Source: Clitoria ternatea (Eukaryota > Streptophyta > Magnoliopsida > Fabales > Fabaceae). Taken from it: a stretch of 64,000 nt of DNA. Shown piece after piece: positions 11,875 to 25,020 of the stretch (positions are counted from its first letter, which is position 1; each line of letters opens with the position of its first letter). Under the pieces are notes generated by a model, which made no database searches, was not told the origin of the DNA, and saw nothing but the letters and a program-made list of their open reading frames with translations. Position numbers and translations under genes: made by a program. The stretch covers positions 234,254,242 through 234,318,241 of the forward strand of contig CM075670.1 in the NCBI GenBank assembly GCA_037962975.1, in the 5' to 3' direction.

Positions 11875-14800
11875 ATGGCAGAGCCGGAAAGTGCAGTTGA
11901 AGAATTGAGGAATGAAGTTTGCCAGATCAAGGAACAGATGGCATAAATACTTAAGATTCTTGAAAAAAGAGGTACAGAAAGGGGATCTTCTGTAGGAAAT
12001 GGGGAACAAACATCCACTCCTCAAGTTCAAGCTCAAGAGGGGAACCCTATACCTTTAAATGATCTTACTCCAGTCACTGAAACTCTATTCATCTCACACC
12101 AACCTTATGGTATGCCATTGCCACCTTTTGTTTCCCAAGACGGGAATGTTCAGCAAGCATATGCTTGGCCTCCATATGGCTTACCTCAAGGGTATTACAC
12201 CATGCACCCTAATCCTAATCAAGAAAATCCTCCTGCTGCTCAACAAATTCCCAATCCCCTGGTATCTAACCCTCCAAATTTCAACCAATCAACAGTTGTT
12301 CCCCAAAACACTCAGGCTCTACCCAATGTCACTCTACCTAATACAATTCCACCACAAAATCACTAGACTCCAAATGATGCCACACAACCAAACCCACAAG
12401 CAGTGCCGTATTATTTCCCTTATGGTTGCCCAATACCATAGGCAGGTGCTTCCCAAAACTTGTCACACAAAGCTCAGGTCCCTCCACCAAATCCTGATCA
12501 GCCAGCAGCGCCTTTGTCAAAAGGGCAAATGGAGATATTGGAAGAAAGGTTGCGTGCAGTAGAGGGAGGAAGTGGCTTAGGCATAACAAATGTTTCTGAA
12601 TTATGCCTAGTCCCAGATGTGGTAATTCCTCCTAAATTCAAATTGCCGGAATTTGATAAATACAAAGGAACAACTTGTCCTCGTAACCATTTAACCATGT
12701 ACTGCTGAAAGATGGCAGGATATGCTTATGATGAAAAGCTGTTGATCCATTTTTTTCAAGATAGCCTTTCTGGGGCAGCATTGAGCTGGTACACTCACCT
12801 TGAACGAACTCGTATTTGTTGCTGGAAGGATCTAGCCGATGCCTTTCTAAAGCAGTATAAATACAACATAGACATGGCACCAGACCGGCTACAACTTCAA
12901 AATATGAGCAAAAGGAATACTGAGTCCTTCAAGGAATATGCTCAACAATGGAGAGAAATGGCTGCACAAGTTGAACCACCCCTGATAGAGAAAGAGATAG
13001 TGGCAATGTTCATTGACACTCTTCAGCCACCGTTCTATGAAAGGATGCTTGGGAGTGTATCATCAAGCTTTTCTGATATGGTGGTAATAGGGGAAAGAAT
13101 TGAAATCGGTTTGAGAATAGGAAAAGTTGTCCAAAGTTCCCCGTCAATAGGAAGACCTATGACAGGGGCAGGAAGAAGAAAGGGTGAGGAAGCAAATGCT
13201 GTAATGAGAAATCAAGGTCAACATAATCAAAAAATGTTTCAACCTTCCCCTTACCCTTTCCCACCTCATTATCCACCGTATGGACCTTACCCTTATGTAG
13301 CTACTGCTTCTGGAAATCCATTTCCCCATCCTCAATCATATAGACCCTCACCCGTCCATAATTTCAAGAATACACCACCACCTCCTCCCTAACAATGGAT
13401 GCAAAATCCCAGCCCAAATCTTCCACAAAAAAAGCCAAACAATAACCGTCCTTCTGTCCAATTTGATCTAATTCCCATGATATATACTGAACTTTTGCCT
13501 CAACTTCTCAAAAGTTCTCTTGTTGTACGATGTCCTTTAAAACCCGTAGGGCCACCCTATCCTAAGGGGTATGATCCTAATGTGAAGTGTGATTATCATG
13601 CCGGGGCACCGGGGCATTCTACAGAAAATTGCATTGCCTTAAAGCTTAAGGTACGTGATTTAATAAATGCCAAGTGGTTGGATTTCGAAGAAGGCTCCCC
13701 AAATGTGATTAGAAATCCTTTGCCTAATCATGGAAATGCTGGGGTAAATGCAATAACACATAACTTGGGAAGTGATCATATTAGGAATGTTTCAGATATC
13801 AAAACTCCTCTGTCATGGATCTATAATGAACTTTTAAGGAAAGGATTAATATCTAAAACTCAAAGTTCTAATGAGGATATTCATAATCAGATGCCTGAAA
13901 TGCTTCAAAAATTACTTGACACTCATCTGGTACAAGTTTATCGTCGCCCTTGCAATGATGTCAACATGATCCATGGGCAGCATGGTACAGACTCAGTAAG
14001 CCCATTCACCCCTGTTCCTTTGGTGGTCTATTACACCAAGAAACCTTTGACTGAACCAGTCATAAACCATCCTTCCTTGACAATTAGGAGCCCATCTCCA
14101 TTTTCATACAAAGATACCCATGCAGTACCTTGGAAGTATGAAGTGGATGTAATCCCTCAACTCCTAAAGGGATCATCATCCTCGGTGACCAATATTTCTG
14201 AGACAAGTGGAATGACTAGGAGTGGACGAGTTTATGCTCCTGAAAACTTGAGAAAGGAGGATGCACTTGTAAGTGAAAAAGAAAGTCGTGGTAAAGAACA
14301 AAACCCTCCCCAAGGAATAACAGATGAAGATGCTTGTGAATTTTTGAAATTCATTAAGCAAAGCGAATACCAGGTCCTCGATCAGTTAAATCGCACTCCT
14401 GCAAAAATATCCTTGTTATATCTCTTATTGGATTCAGAGCCACATCGTGGAAGGTTATTGAAAGTCTTGAATAAAGCACATGTTGCAAAAGATATTTCAC
14501 CAGAAAAGTTCGAAGGGATAGTGGGGCATATTGCCTCCAATGACTACTTAACTTTCACCGATAAAGAGATACCTGCTGAAGGGAGAGGTCATATAAGGCA
14601 TTACACATCTCTGTCAAGTGTCAGGATCATATCTTAGCCAAGGTCCTAGTTGATAATGGCTCCCCTCTGAATATCATGCCAAAGTCCACTTTAAATCAAC
14701 TACCTTTTGACGGGTCACATATGAAGCCAAGCTCAATGGTAGTAAGAGCTTTTGATGGTACTCGGAGATAGGTCATTGGAGATATTGAGATCCCCATCCA

Positions 14801-15512
14801 AGTAGGCCCGTGCACCTTCAATGTATTATTTCAAGTGATGGACATCAATCCTGCTTATAGCTGCCTATTGGGGAGGCCTTGGATACATTCTGCCGGTGTG
14901 GTTCCATCTACCCTTCATCAAAAGCTCAAATTTGTGGTAAACAACAAGCTAGTCATTGTTTCTGGTGAGGGAGATTTCCTTATCAGCAAGCCCATGTCAA
15001 CTCCATATATAGAAGAGGCTGAAGAAAGTCTTGAGACTTCTTTCCAATCATTGGAAATTGCTCACACCACGTATGTGAGCGAAGGGTTACAACTAGCTCG
15101 TCCTTCCAAAGCTTCTATGATGGTGGCTAAAGTGATGATGAAATCTGGATTCCAGCCAGGGAAAGGGCTTGGGAAGATGCTTAATAGAGAAGTAGACCCA
15201 TTATTGGTTAAGGAGAATAAGAACGGCTTTGGGCAAGGATATCATCCATCTCCAATGGAAAGAGCGAAGGTTTTCGCAGATAAAAGAGAAAAATGACTTG
15301 CACAGTTAGAAAACTGAGAACCCCTAACTGCGAAGATCCCTATCTGTGACCTTTACCAAAGCTTCAGGAGTACAGGCTTGACATCTCCAGACCAAGTGGC
15401 AGTCATCGATCATGAGTCCAAGAGAGAAGAAGACTTGATTTACCCTTGTCCATTAGATACTGAGTTGTGTAATTGGGAAGCTGTTGAGCTTCCAGAGATC
15501 ATTTCAAAGTAA
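11875..15512 (+). pseudogene. Ogre gag-protease, degraded
   Basis: The gag frame (1 mod 3) runs from MAEPESAVEEL through a Pro/Gln-rich region, the gag core (about 12710-13130, with SWYTHLERT and EYAQQWREMA), a second Pro-rich stretch and a Cys/His motif (CDYHAGAPGHSTENC, about 13587-13632). Stops lie at 11944, 12364, 12439, 12706 and 13390. A one-base loss near 14591-14597 moves protease to the 0 frame: VDNGSPLN (about 14647-14672) holds the catalytic Asp, and LLGRPW lies near 14863. A G-patch-like stretch (GFQPGKGLGK, about 15148-15178) follows, as in other Tat elements. Further stops at 14772, 15294, 15315 and 15510; the last lies inside the proposed intron. Confidence 0.87.
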
Positions 15513-15678
15513 TTATTCACTTTGTAGGTTTTTGTTTAAATCCTATGGCTATGCCTAAAGCCTTAGGATGAGTTTTAATAAGGGCAAAACATGTTTCTTT
15601 TATCATTTCAAATAAATAAAAGTTAAGTTCAATTATCATTTTCCTTATTTTGCCTTTTTTATATTAAATAAATTGCAG
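15509..15678 (+). other. Putative Ogre intron between protease and reverse transcriptase (GT-AG, 170 nt)
   Basis: The protease frame meets a stop at 15510. A donor AAA|GTAATT begins at 15509 and an acceptor TTGCAG ends at 15678. Joining 15508 to 15679 makes one complete Lys codon and enters the reverse-transcriptase frame (2 mod 3) with no stop, so the splice removes the stop and changes frame exactly as required. Splicing between these domains is known for legume Ogre elements; these exact sites are inferred. Confidence 0.75.
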
Positions 15679-17871
15679 ATCTAAAATTGAATTGCAAAAT
15701 AATAAGATTGCTTTCTCCCATCATGATTTTAATCCAACAAGCGAAGATGACGAAGAGTCCGATGAAACTTCCCCTGAATTACTAAGGCTGCTAGACCAGG
15801 AAGATAAAGAAATTTCTCCCTATCTAGAAATTATTGAAGTCATAAATTTGGGGAGTGAAGAAAACAAACAAGAAGTCAAGATCGGTACCTCTTTGAGTAG
15901 AGAACATAGGAGGGAATTAATAGAATTGTTGGTCGAATTCAGCGATGTGTTTGCTTGGTCGTATCAGGATATGCCGGGATTAGATAACTGCATCGTTGAA
16001 CACAAGTTGCCATTGAAACCCGGTTGCGTCCCCATAAAGCAAAAGTTGAGAAGGATGAAGCCAGAAATGCTCTTAAAGATTAACGAAGAGATAACCAAAC
16101 AGTTAGATGCTGGGTTCTTGGCTGTCTCCAAATACCCTGAATGGGTGGCCAACATTGTTCCGGTCCCGAAGAAGGATGGGAAGGTACGAATGTGTGTTGA
16201 TTACCGAGATTTGAATAGAGCTAGCTCAAAAGATGACTTTCCATTGCCACATATTGATGTTCTTGTTGATAACACGGCCTAACATTCCATTTTTTCATTC
16301 ATGGATGGATTTTCTGGGTACAACCAAATTAAGATGGCACCCGAAGACATGGAAAAAACCACTTTCATTACTTTGTGGGGAACCTTCTGCTACAAGGTGA
16401 TGTCTTTTGGATTGAAAAATACCGATGCCACTTACTAAAGAGCGATGGTAACTTTATTTCATGACATGATGCATAAAGAGATAGAAGTTTATGTGGATGA
16501 TATTATTGCCAAATCCAAATCCGTTGAAGGTCACTTGATTGACTTACGAAAGCTCTTTGAACGCCTGAGAAAATTCAAACTCAGATTAAATCCGGCTAAA
16601 TGCACTTTTGGGGCTAGTTCTGGAAGGTTGCTTGGTTTCATTGTCAGTGAGAAAGGTATCGAAGTGGATCCTGATAAAGTAAAGGCAATCATGGAAATTC
16701 CTGCTCCTAGCACTGAAAAAGAAGTACGAGGATTCCTTGGAAGGTTGAATTACATAGCTCGTTTCATTTCTCAACTAACAGCTGTATGTAATCCAATCTT
16801 TAAGTTGTTTCGTAAAAATCAACCATCACAATGGAATGATGATTGTCAGGAGGCCTTTGACCAAATAAAGCAATACTTGCAATCCCCACCGATCTTGGTT
16901 CCCCTAACCCCGGGAAGACCACTCCTGTTGTATTTGACAGTGATAGATGAGTCTATGGGCTCTGTACTGGGGCAGCATGATGAGTCTGGGAGAAAAGAGC
17001 ATGCTATTTACTATTTGAGCAAGAAGTTCACTGAGTGCAAAGCATGATATTCCACTGTGGAACGAACTTGTTGTGCATTAGCATGGGCTGCTCGTCGCCT
17101 AAGGCAATACATGTTATCTTATACTACTTGGTTGATATCCAAGATGGACCCAATTAAGTACATCTTTGAAAAACCGGCTCTGACGGGAAGAATAGCTCGT
17201 TGGCAGGTTCTTTTGACTGAGTATGATATCATTCATGTCACCCAAAAAGTTGTAAGAGGGAGTGCTTTGGCTGATCATTTGGCCCACCATCCCCTAAAAG
17301 AATACCAACCAATGTCATTCGAATTTCCTGACGAAAATATTATGATGTTGTCAGAAGAGAAAGATTGTCCTAATAGAACTTGGATTTTGATGTTCGATGG
17401 GGCGTCAAATACACTGGGGCATGGGATTTGAGCCATCCTAATCTCACCAGATAACAAGCTTTTCCCATTCACTGCTAGACTTTGTTTTGATTGTACCAAT
17501 AATATTGCAGAATATGAAGCTTGTGCTTTGGGGATTCAGGCAGCACTTGAAGCAAAGGTGAAATCTCTACAAATATACGGAGATTCTGCCTTGGTGATTC
17601 ATCAACTAAAAGAAGAATGGGGTACTAGAGATGGCAAATTGATTCTTTATCAAGCTCACATCATGGAACTAATCAAAGGGTTTGATGAAGTCTCTTTCCA
17701 TCATATTTCTCGAGATAATAACCAATTAGCCGATGCTTTGGCCATGTTGGCTTTCATGTTCAACGTAAGTAGGGAGTGTGACATGCCCTTCATCGAGATT
17801 GAAAGGCGTCTCAAACCTGCATATTGTCATGAGATAGAAGAAGAGCCCGATGGGAAACCATGGTTTCATGA
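15679..17871 (+). pseudogene. Ogre pol, first part: reverse transcriptase, RNase H, second RNase H
   Basis: Frame 2 mod 3. The reverse transcriptase shows VPKKDGKVRMCVDYRDLN (about 16160-16215) and the catalytic YVDD at 16490-16501. RNase H follows (about 16900-17290). A second, archaeal-type RNase H lies at about 17385-17760 (FDGASN, EYEACALG, GDSALV, DNNQLADALA), the hallmark of the Tat lineage. Stops are at 16280, 16436, 17045 and 17429. The frame is cut at codon HD (17867-17871) by element B; it continues in phase at 29365-30606 once B and one CATGA copy are discounted. Confidence 0.88.
17867..17871. repeat. Target site duplication CATGA, left of element B
   Basis: CATGA precedes TGTGGCACCCC at 17872 and recurs at 29365-29369 after the terminal GTGTTACA. 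Removing B and one copy restores the Ogre pol reading frame. Confidence 0.92.
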
Positions 17872-18198
17872 TGTGGCACCCCAAAAATAGGGGTAAATTT
17901 TTCGCGATTTTATTATTAATCTATGAACAAGTGAGTGGTGAAGCCATTTAACAAATTACCCTGGACCTATCAGAGACCTATCTCATATATGAAGATATGA
18001 GAAGGTAAGTTAAAGAATTTAACTCTTAATAAATCCATAATTAATAATAGCGGAAGTATCTATAGTAAAATAATATTATGGAATTAAATTCTTAAGAGAT
18101 CACTCATTTGTAATTAAGAAGTTAAGGTTATCCCAAAGTATTCATAAAGTATAATAGAATCAATGGATTAATAAGAAGAAAAAGGAAGTTAACATGTT

Positions 18199-18760
18199 TT
18201 AGCATTTGAGGAGAATCAGGCTCCCCTCCCTCAAGCGAAATCCCACGTCGCTTGAGCGAGCTTCGCATAGCACGCTTGGGCGAATCATAAAATGCTGAGC
18301 GAAAGAAGGAAATAAAGATTCAGGGGTCACTTCACTCAAGCGAACCCCAACTTGCTTGAGCGAGTATTGCAATCCTCGCTTGGGCGAAGCCAGCGAGCGT
18401 AAGGCGAAAAACACCGAGAACCCATTCCACGCTCACTCGCTTGAGCGATACCATCCTCGCTTAAGCGAGATTACTCCCGAGAGCAATTTCCTGATAAACC
18501 TGAGAGCAAAACCTGAGACCAAAACCCTCTCGCTTGGGCGAATCCTCAGCTCACTTGAGCGAACACTAACCAGGGTCCAAAATCTGATTCTAATGCGATT
18601 TCGCTTGAGCGACTTGCACATCCGCTTGAGCGAAAATGGAATAATGGCCCAACACTGATGCTGGGACAATCTCGCTTGAGCGAGTCCCATTCTCGCCTAA
18701 GCGAGGGTCATCCAGAATCCAAAAATTGATACAGGGACATTCTCGCTTGAGAGAGTTTGA
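18199..18760. repeat. Cluster of CGCTTGAGCG near-palindromes in LTR B
   Basis: About 14 copies of variants of TCGCTTGAGCGA (also CGCTTGGGCGA, CGCTTAAGCGA, CTCAAGCGA) lie in 560 bp, often in pairs about 25-35 bases apart. Only the last, partial copy remains in the 5' LTR, at 26460-26475, because the rest was deleted there. Confidence 0.85.
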
Positions 18761-19724
18761 CAGGAAAATAGGGAAAATGCAGAAATCACCCAACTCTCAA
18801 TACCAAAACTCATTCTAATCCATTTTACTCAATTTCAACACGTCATACATATCATATTACACATTTGAAACTTGTCCTAATAAATCTTTCTTATAAATTT
18901 CCATTACAATTCATCTATTATATGAATTAAATTACTAACTCTTTCATTTCACAAATCTAACATTCCACATATAAACTTCATTCATTCATCAAGATATGGA
19001 GAGTTTCATCATTCATTCATTAACAGGGTCATAATTGAAAATGAGTCATAAACAAAAGATCTCATTTTCCTCCATGACCTCCCAAACTCATCATTCATAC
19101 AATTATCCATTCTAAATCCACACTATACTAACATACACTGTACTATGTACATTACATCAATTCCACATATCTATGTAAACCAAAATATTGCCGGCCAAGG
19201 CATTCTTTACCAAAAGGGAGCCTTCTTCACACTTTTCCTCCTCAACAGCTCCAAGCAATACCTACAACACAGGAGCTAAAAAGATATACCACAGGGAGAG
19301 TGAGTATACTTTCTCAATGACGAAAATCCAATAAATAGAACAATATATGCATGAATGCAATACAACTATCTCCTTCTCAAGAGGAGTTTATTTAATATCA
19401 ATCAATCAATCAACAATTTTTCATTCCAATACAATTATTCCCTGATTCTCTCAGAATTATATCAATCAATTCACCATCACAATTTAGTAACTAAAAAGGG
19501 AGTTTCCATTTATACCTCATCATCAAAGTATCACACTATACCATGCTTTCAAACTGATGCACATGCTAATGTCATGAAAAAGCATATGCACGGATCCGAT
19601 TTCATTCTCTCGGGTGATCGCAACCACTATATCACATACTCATTCTCAATGGTTTCCCACCTCGCAAGGGGTACTCCCTCTAGCAACCTTACAAGGTGCT
19701 TCTCGTGATCACAACCACGTTCAA

Positions 19725-19920
19725 TATTTCACATAGGTTTCCCTCCTCGCAAGGGGTACTGCCGCCTCATAAACATTTCATATAGGTTTCCCTCCTCGCA
19801 AGGGGTACTCCCGCCTCATAAACATTTCATATAGGTTTCCCTCCTCGCAAGGGGTACTCCCGCCTCATAAACATTTCATATAGGTTTCCCTCCTTGCAAG
19901 GGGTACTCCCGCCTCATGAT
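19725..19920. repeat. 49 bp tandem repeat, four units, in LTR B
   Basis: GGTTTCCCTCC begins at 19737, 19786, 19835 and 19884, an exact 49-base period, with GCAAGGGGTACTCCCGCCTC in each unit. The same array lies at 27453-27636 in the other LTR. Confidence 0.9.
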
Positions 19921-21632
19921 CGCAACCATGGGCATTCAATCTCATTGGTCCCGCAAGGCCTTTCATTTCAACATCAAGTGATCGTAACCACTTATCACAT
20001 CATCATGATATGCATGTCATGCCATGTATACAAAATACTCATGCATGCTTCAAGCTCATTTGGATTATCCTACCCTTTCATCTAGGGTATATTCATTTTC
20101 AACCACATAATTTTCCATCAAACTCATACACAACGAACTTAATCATGTATCACGCATAAATAGCCATCCATAGCCACACTTAGGCTTCATCATATAAACT
20201 CTAATTTCACATCATCATACACAATTCACTTCACATACACATAATATCACCTTTAACCACTCAAACATGTCATACTACATTAATACATACATTATCATTA
20301 CAATTTTCATGCATTTAGAAAATACACCCCTCTCCTACCTCAAGAGAAGTAGACCTCTGGGGTTGATGTTCCTGCTTCACCAATATTGCCAAGCCCTACA
20401 CCAATCATTTATAGGGCCACATCAATTATTTATTCAAACACCAATTCAATATATATATATACATAGGTGTACACATGATTCTTATCATGTGAAAACTATT
20501 TACCAATTTCATTCGTTTGCCTACTTAGGCTTCGAGAATTCCTTTCCTTGAATTACAATCTCTTAGTATCAAAGGCTACAACCTAATTATTAGGTTATTT
20601 CACCTAGTAGGTCTCCACCAACACCTTGGTGAGTTTCCCACCTATTATGACTTCAAATCAACTTTATCATCATTTAATGTATCTACCACATCACTTATAT
20701 CATTCTTCCCATCAACAAATGTTAACTTTTTCAATAAATGTTATCCTTTTCAATATTTTACTTTTCCTCCTAAAATTCAAGTTTAAGGTTTTCACCAACC
20801 CACCAACCTTCATAAATGCTCATATACTTCTTTCTTTTACCCCCATAGTTATAACTACCTCATTAATCACTCATAAGCTTGTATTTATGTCAACTTATCT
20901 TTAGATTTCCCTTTTTAAACTTCCTCTAACATTATTCATACATTTATTGTGTTCTAACACCAAAACTTCAACTATATACTTATGTACATGGAAAATGATC
21001 ATAATCTTACCTCAATGAAAGAAAAGAGTGAGTTTGCAAAAGATGAAGAGGTTCACACGAATTTGAGGAGGAAGGAGGAGGAAATACTTTAGTTTCCAAA
21101 CCTCCTTGAAGTCTCTTGAAGGTTAAGAATGGAGGAAGAAGAGATATCTCCTTTTAATTTAGAATTCAAGGGCAAGAGGAAGGTGAATTATGAAGAAGAA
21201 AAGAGATATGAAGAAGGAGATAAAAAGAAGAGTGTCTACGTAAGGGAGAAAGAGTGAAACCGCCTCTTGAATGGGAAAAATAGGAATTTAATATTTAAAT
21301 TATTAATCCTTCATTAACTCTTTCGTTTTTTAACAAACAGGTTCGCCGTTCGGGCCCAAAATATATTCTAAAAATTATTCTGAATATAAATTCGGAATCC
21401 CAATAACATTATTTACGGCCCTGACCAACGGCATCTCAATCGGAGATACTTGGTCCGACACCTATATTTTATCCGGGTCAGTTTTCAGCTCATCTGACCA
21501 CCATAATTCACCAACAGTTTCGAAAAACCTTGTTTAAATCATTTCAAGAATTTTGGGATATTTATTAGCCCAAAGTTAATTATCCAACATTTATTTTCCT
21601 AATTTATCTTCCTATTTTAAAAATTCGGGGTG

Positions 21633-24600
21633 TTACAATCCACTCCCCCTAAAAGAAATTGCGTCCTCGAAATTCAACTTACCGGACTCGAATGCATGAG
21701 GGTACCGCTTACGAATATCGTCCTCGCGTTCCCACGTAAATGTTTCCATATCTCCATGCTTCCATGCCACTTTTACTAATGGTACCATCTTATTCCGTAG
21801 TCTCTTCACAGAATGCTCAACAATACGAATAGAAACGGGAAGAATGGATAAGTCATCCTGTACCTCAAGATCATCAACAGAGATCACGTGCTGACGATCA
21901 TGTACATACTTCCTTAACTGAGACACGTGGAATACATTATGAAGATTTGCAAGTTGTGGAGGGAGTGCAATTCGATATGCGATGTCTCCAATCCGCTCCA
22001 AAATCTCATAGGGTCCAATGAATTTAGGGCTTAGTTTCTTGCTCTTCAAGGCTCTCCCTATACCTTTATCACGCGAAACTCGTAATAACACATGATTGCC
22101 AACTTGAAATTCCAGTGGTTTTCTTCTTTTATCATAATAGCTCTTCTGTCGGTCTTGAGCAACTTTTATCTTTTCCCGGATCATCTTGATCTGTTCGGTA
22201 GTTTCTTCAATAATTTCAAGTCCTAAGGCTAGATTCTCACCAACTTCAAGCCAACATAAAGGAGTTCGACACCTTCTTCTGTATAATGCCTCGTATGGTG
22301 CCATACCAATACTAGAATGAAAACTGTTATTGTAGGTGAATTCGATCAGAGGTAAATATTTTTCCCACGAACCGCCATGCTCCAAAACACAAGCACGCAG
22401 TAAGTCTTCAAGACTTTGAATAGTTCTCTCAGACTGCCCATCGGTCTGGGGATGATATGCCGAACTTAGCTTCAGTTTTGAACCCATCGCCTCATGTAAG
22501 CTTCCCCAGAATTGGGAAGTAAATCGGGGATCACGATCAGAAATAATACTTGATGGTACACCATGTAATCTCACAATCTCCCGAATATACAACTGTACTA
22601 AATCTTGCAAAGAACTCTCCATACTGATTGGCAAGAAATGGGCACTCTTTGTCAAACGATCCACAATCACCCATATTCTATCACATCTGGACCTTGTTCT
22701 TAGTAATCCGGACACAAAATACATGGCAATCGCGTCCCACTTCCAAACAGGGATATCAAGTGATCTTAAAGTACCCGAAGGTCTTTGGTGTTCCACCTTC
22801 GCCTTCTGACAAGTAAGGAAAGAAGCTACAAAGTTAGCAACATCACGTTTCATTCCGGGCCACCAAAAGTTCTTCTTTATATCGCGATACATCTTTGTTA
22901 CACCAGGGTGGATGCTAAACATGCTTTTATGTGCTTCCTCCAGCACTGTACATCTCAAATCACCGAATGAAGATACATACACACGACCTTTTATTCGCCA
23001 TATACTATCAAAGCCTTCCACAAGGAATAGATTTTTCCCATTATCCTGAGATCTTCGCACCTCTTGTAAATAATCATCATCTTTTTGTTTCTCTTTCACA
23101 AGTTCCAAAAATTCATTACTTATTTTCAAGGTAGCAAAACATAACTTCTTGGAGGATTGAACTTCGGTCCCAACATTCAAATTCCAAAATTCTTCAATTA
23201 ATTCAAGCTCTTTGACCATCATGGTTGATATATACAAGGATTTCCGACTAAGAGCATCGGCAACAATATTAGCTTTTCCCGGTTGGTACATCAATTTAAA
23301 GTCATAATCCTTCAAGAATTCCACCCATATTCTTTGTCGCATATTCAATTCCTTTTGGTCGAAAAGATATTTCAAACTTTTGTGGTCACTGTAAACCACA
23401 AATCTCGAACCATACAAATAATGACGCCAAATCTTCAAGGCAAACACAACCGCAGCCAACTCCAAATCATGAGTCGGGTAATTAATTTCATGAGGTCGCA
23501 ATTGGCGTGAAGCATAAGCTATTACACGTTCTTTCTGCATTAGCACGCATCCAAGTCCATGCTTGGAAGCATCATAATACACTACAAACTCTTCTTGTAA
23601 GTCAGGCAACGCTAAGATAGGAGCAGAAGTTAGTCTCATTTTTAACTCTTCAAAGCATTTCTCACATTCAACCGTCCATACAAAAGGTTGGTTCTTCCTT
23701 GTCAAATTCGTCAAAGGTCTTGCAAGACGAGAGAAACCTTCAATGAACCTTCGATAATAACCCGCAAGTCCAAGAAAACTTCGGATTTCAGTAACCGTCG
23801 TAGGTCTCGACCATGCCATAACGGCTTCAACCTTTGAAGGATCCACAGAAATACCATCTTCGGATATTACATGTCCAAGGAACTGAACAATCGTCATCCA
23901 GAATTCACATTTAGAGAGCTTAGCATACAACTGGTTCTCTCTAAGAATGTTCAGTACCACTCTTAAATGTTCTTCATGTTCCTCGTGACTCTTGGAATAT
24001 ACCAGAATATCATCGATAAACACCACAACAAAATGATCTAGGTATTTGTGGAAGATATGATTCATGTAACTCATGAATACAGCTGGAGCATTAGTAACTC
24101 CAAATGGCATCACGACATACTTGTAGTGGCCATATCGCGTTCTAAATGCAGTCTTAGGAATATCTTCGGCTCTCACCTGAATTTGATGATAACCGGAACG
24201 CAAATCAATCTTTGAAAATACCACCGCACCTCTCAATCGATCCAACAGATCATCAATACGAGGTAAAGGATATATATTCTTTATCATCAACTTGTTCAAT
24301 TGGCGGTAGTCTACGCACAACCGTATGGTTCCATCCTTTTTCTTAACTAACAAAACAGGAGCTCCCCAGGGTGACACACTAGGTCGAACAAATTCCCTCT
24401 CAAGCAGCTCCTCAACTTGCTTCTTTAATTCAATTAACTCTATAGGAGACATTCTATAAGGAGCAATAGACACTAGTTCGGCACCAGGTACTAGGTCAAT
24501 AGCAAACTCAACCTCTCTTGGAGGTGGTAAACCAGGTATCTCATCAGGAAACACGTCCAGAAATTCAGACACCACGGGAATATTAGTGGGACCAGGATTA

Positions 24601-25020
24601 CTTGTCCCATCAGTAAGAGATAACAACACGCAAAGTTGAATTATACCTTGTACATCAAACTGCCCCCTATCAAGAGAAGGGAAAATAACGGTCCGTTGTT
24701 GACAATCAACTATGACTTTATTGTTAGAAAGCCAATCCATACCAAGTATAATCTCCAATCCCTTCATAGGCAAGCAAATAAAAGATGCAACAAATTTTCT
24801 CCCCTCCAGGAGCATATCAACATTATCGCACCGGTTAACCGATCTAAAACAAGTACCGGTTGGAGTGGTAATCATAAGAGCATTTTTCATTAGACACACC
24901 AGCAATCTCAATCGCCGAACACAATCCTCAGATATAAAAGAGTGGGTCGCACCCGAATCATAAATGACATGAACTGAATGTCCAAGAATTTCACACTTAC
25001 TTTCAACCAGATTTTCTACT
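21633..25020 (-). CDS. Element B pol: protease, reverse transcriptase, RNase H, integrase (integrase active site altered)
   Basis: The frame is open from about 25020; the first ATG is at 24911 but the protease motif DSGATHSF (24951-24959 encodes DSG) lies upstream of it, so translation must come from gag. In order: protease, reverse transcriptase with FIDDILVYS (about 24015), RNase H (YYDAS, DLELA, YSDHKSL, ADALS), integrase, chromodomain-like end (WERED). No stop in 1,092 codons. Two integrase residues are changed: the first catalytic Asp is Tyr (AMYFV, near 22726; AMDFV in A1) and the first zinc-finger Cys is Phe (SFLTC, near 22830). The stop TAA lies within the first bases of the 3' LTR. 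The product would be a 121 kDa-class polyprotein processed in particles, but integration activity should be absent. Confidence 0.9.

Larger units (their letters stand above)
17872..21637 (-). repeat. Element B 3' LTR (3,766 bp, complete)
   Basis: In the element's direction it starts TGTAACACCCCG at 21637 and ends TGCCACA at 17872. It contains a cluster of CGCTTGAGCG-like near-palindromes at 18199-18760 and a 49 bp tandem repeat at 19725-19920. Plus-strand frames at 19355-20904 are exactly repeated in the other LTR and have no protein signature. No host gene is present. Confidence 0.9.

Noticed and set aside
19355..20904. Four plus-strand frames repeated exactly at 27071-28620
   Set aside because: They are inside the two LTRs of element B; identity reflects LTR identity, not protein conservation.
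22628..24963. Several plus-strand frames over element B pol
   Set aside because: Antisense shadows of the 1,092-codon pol frame.
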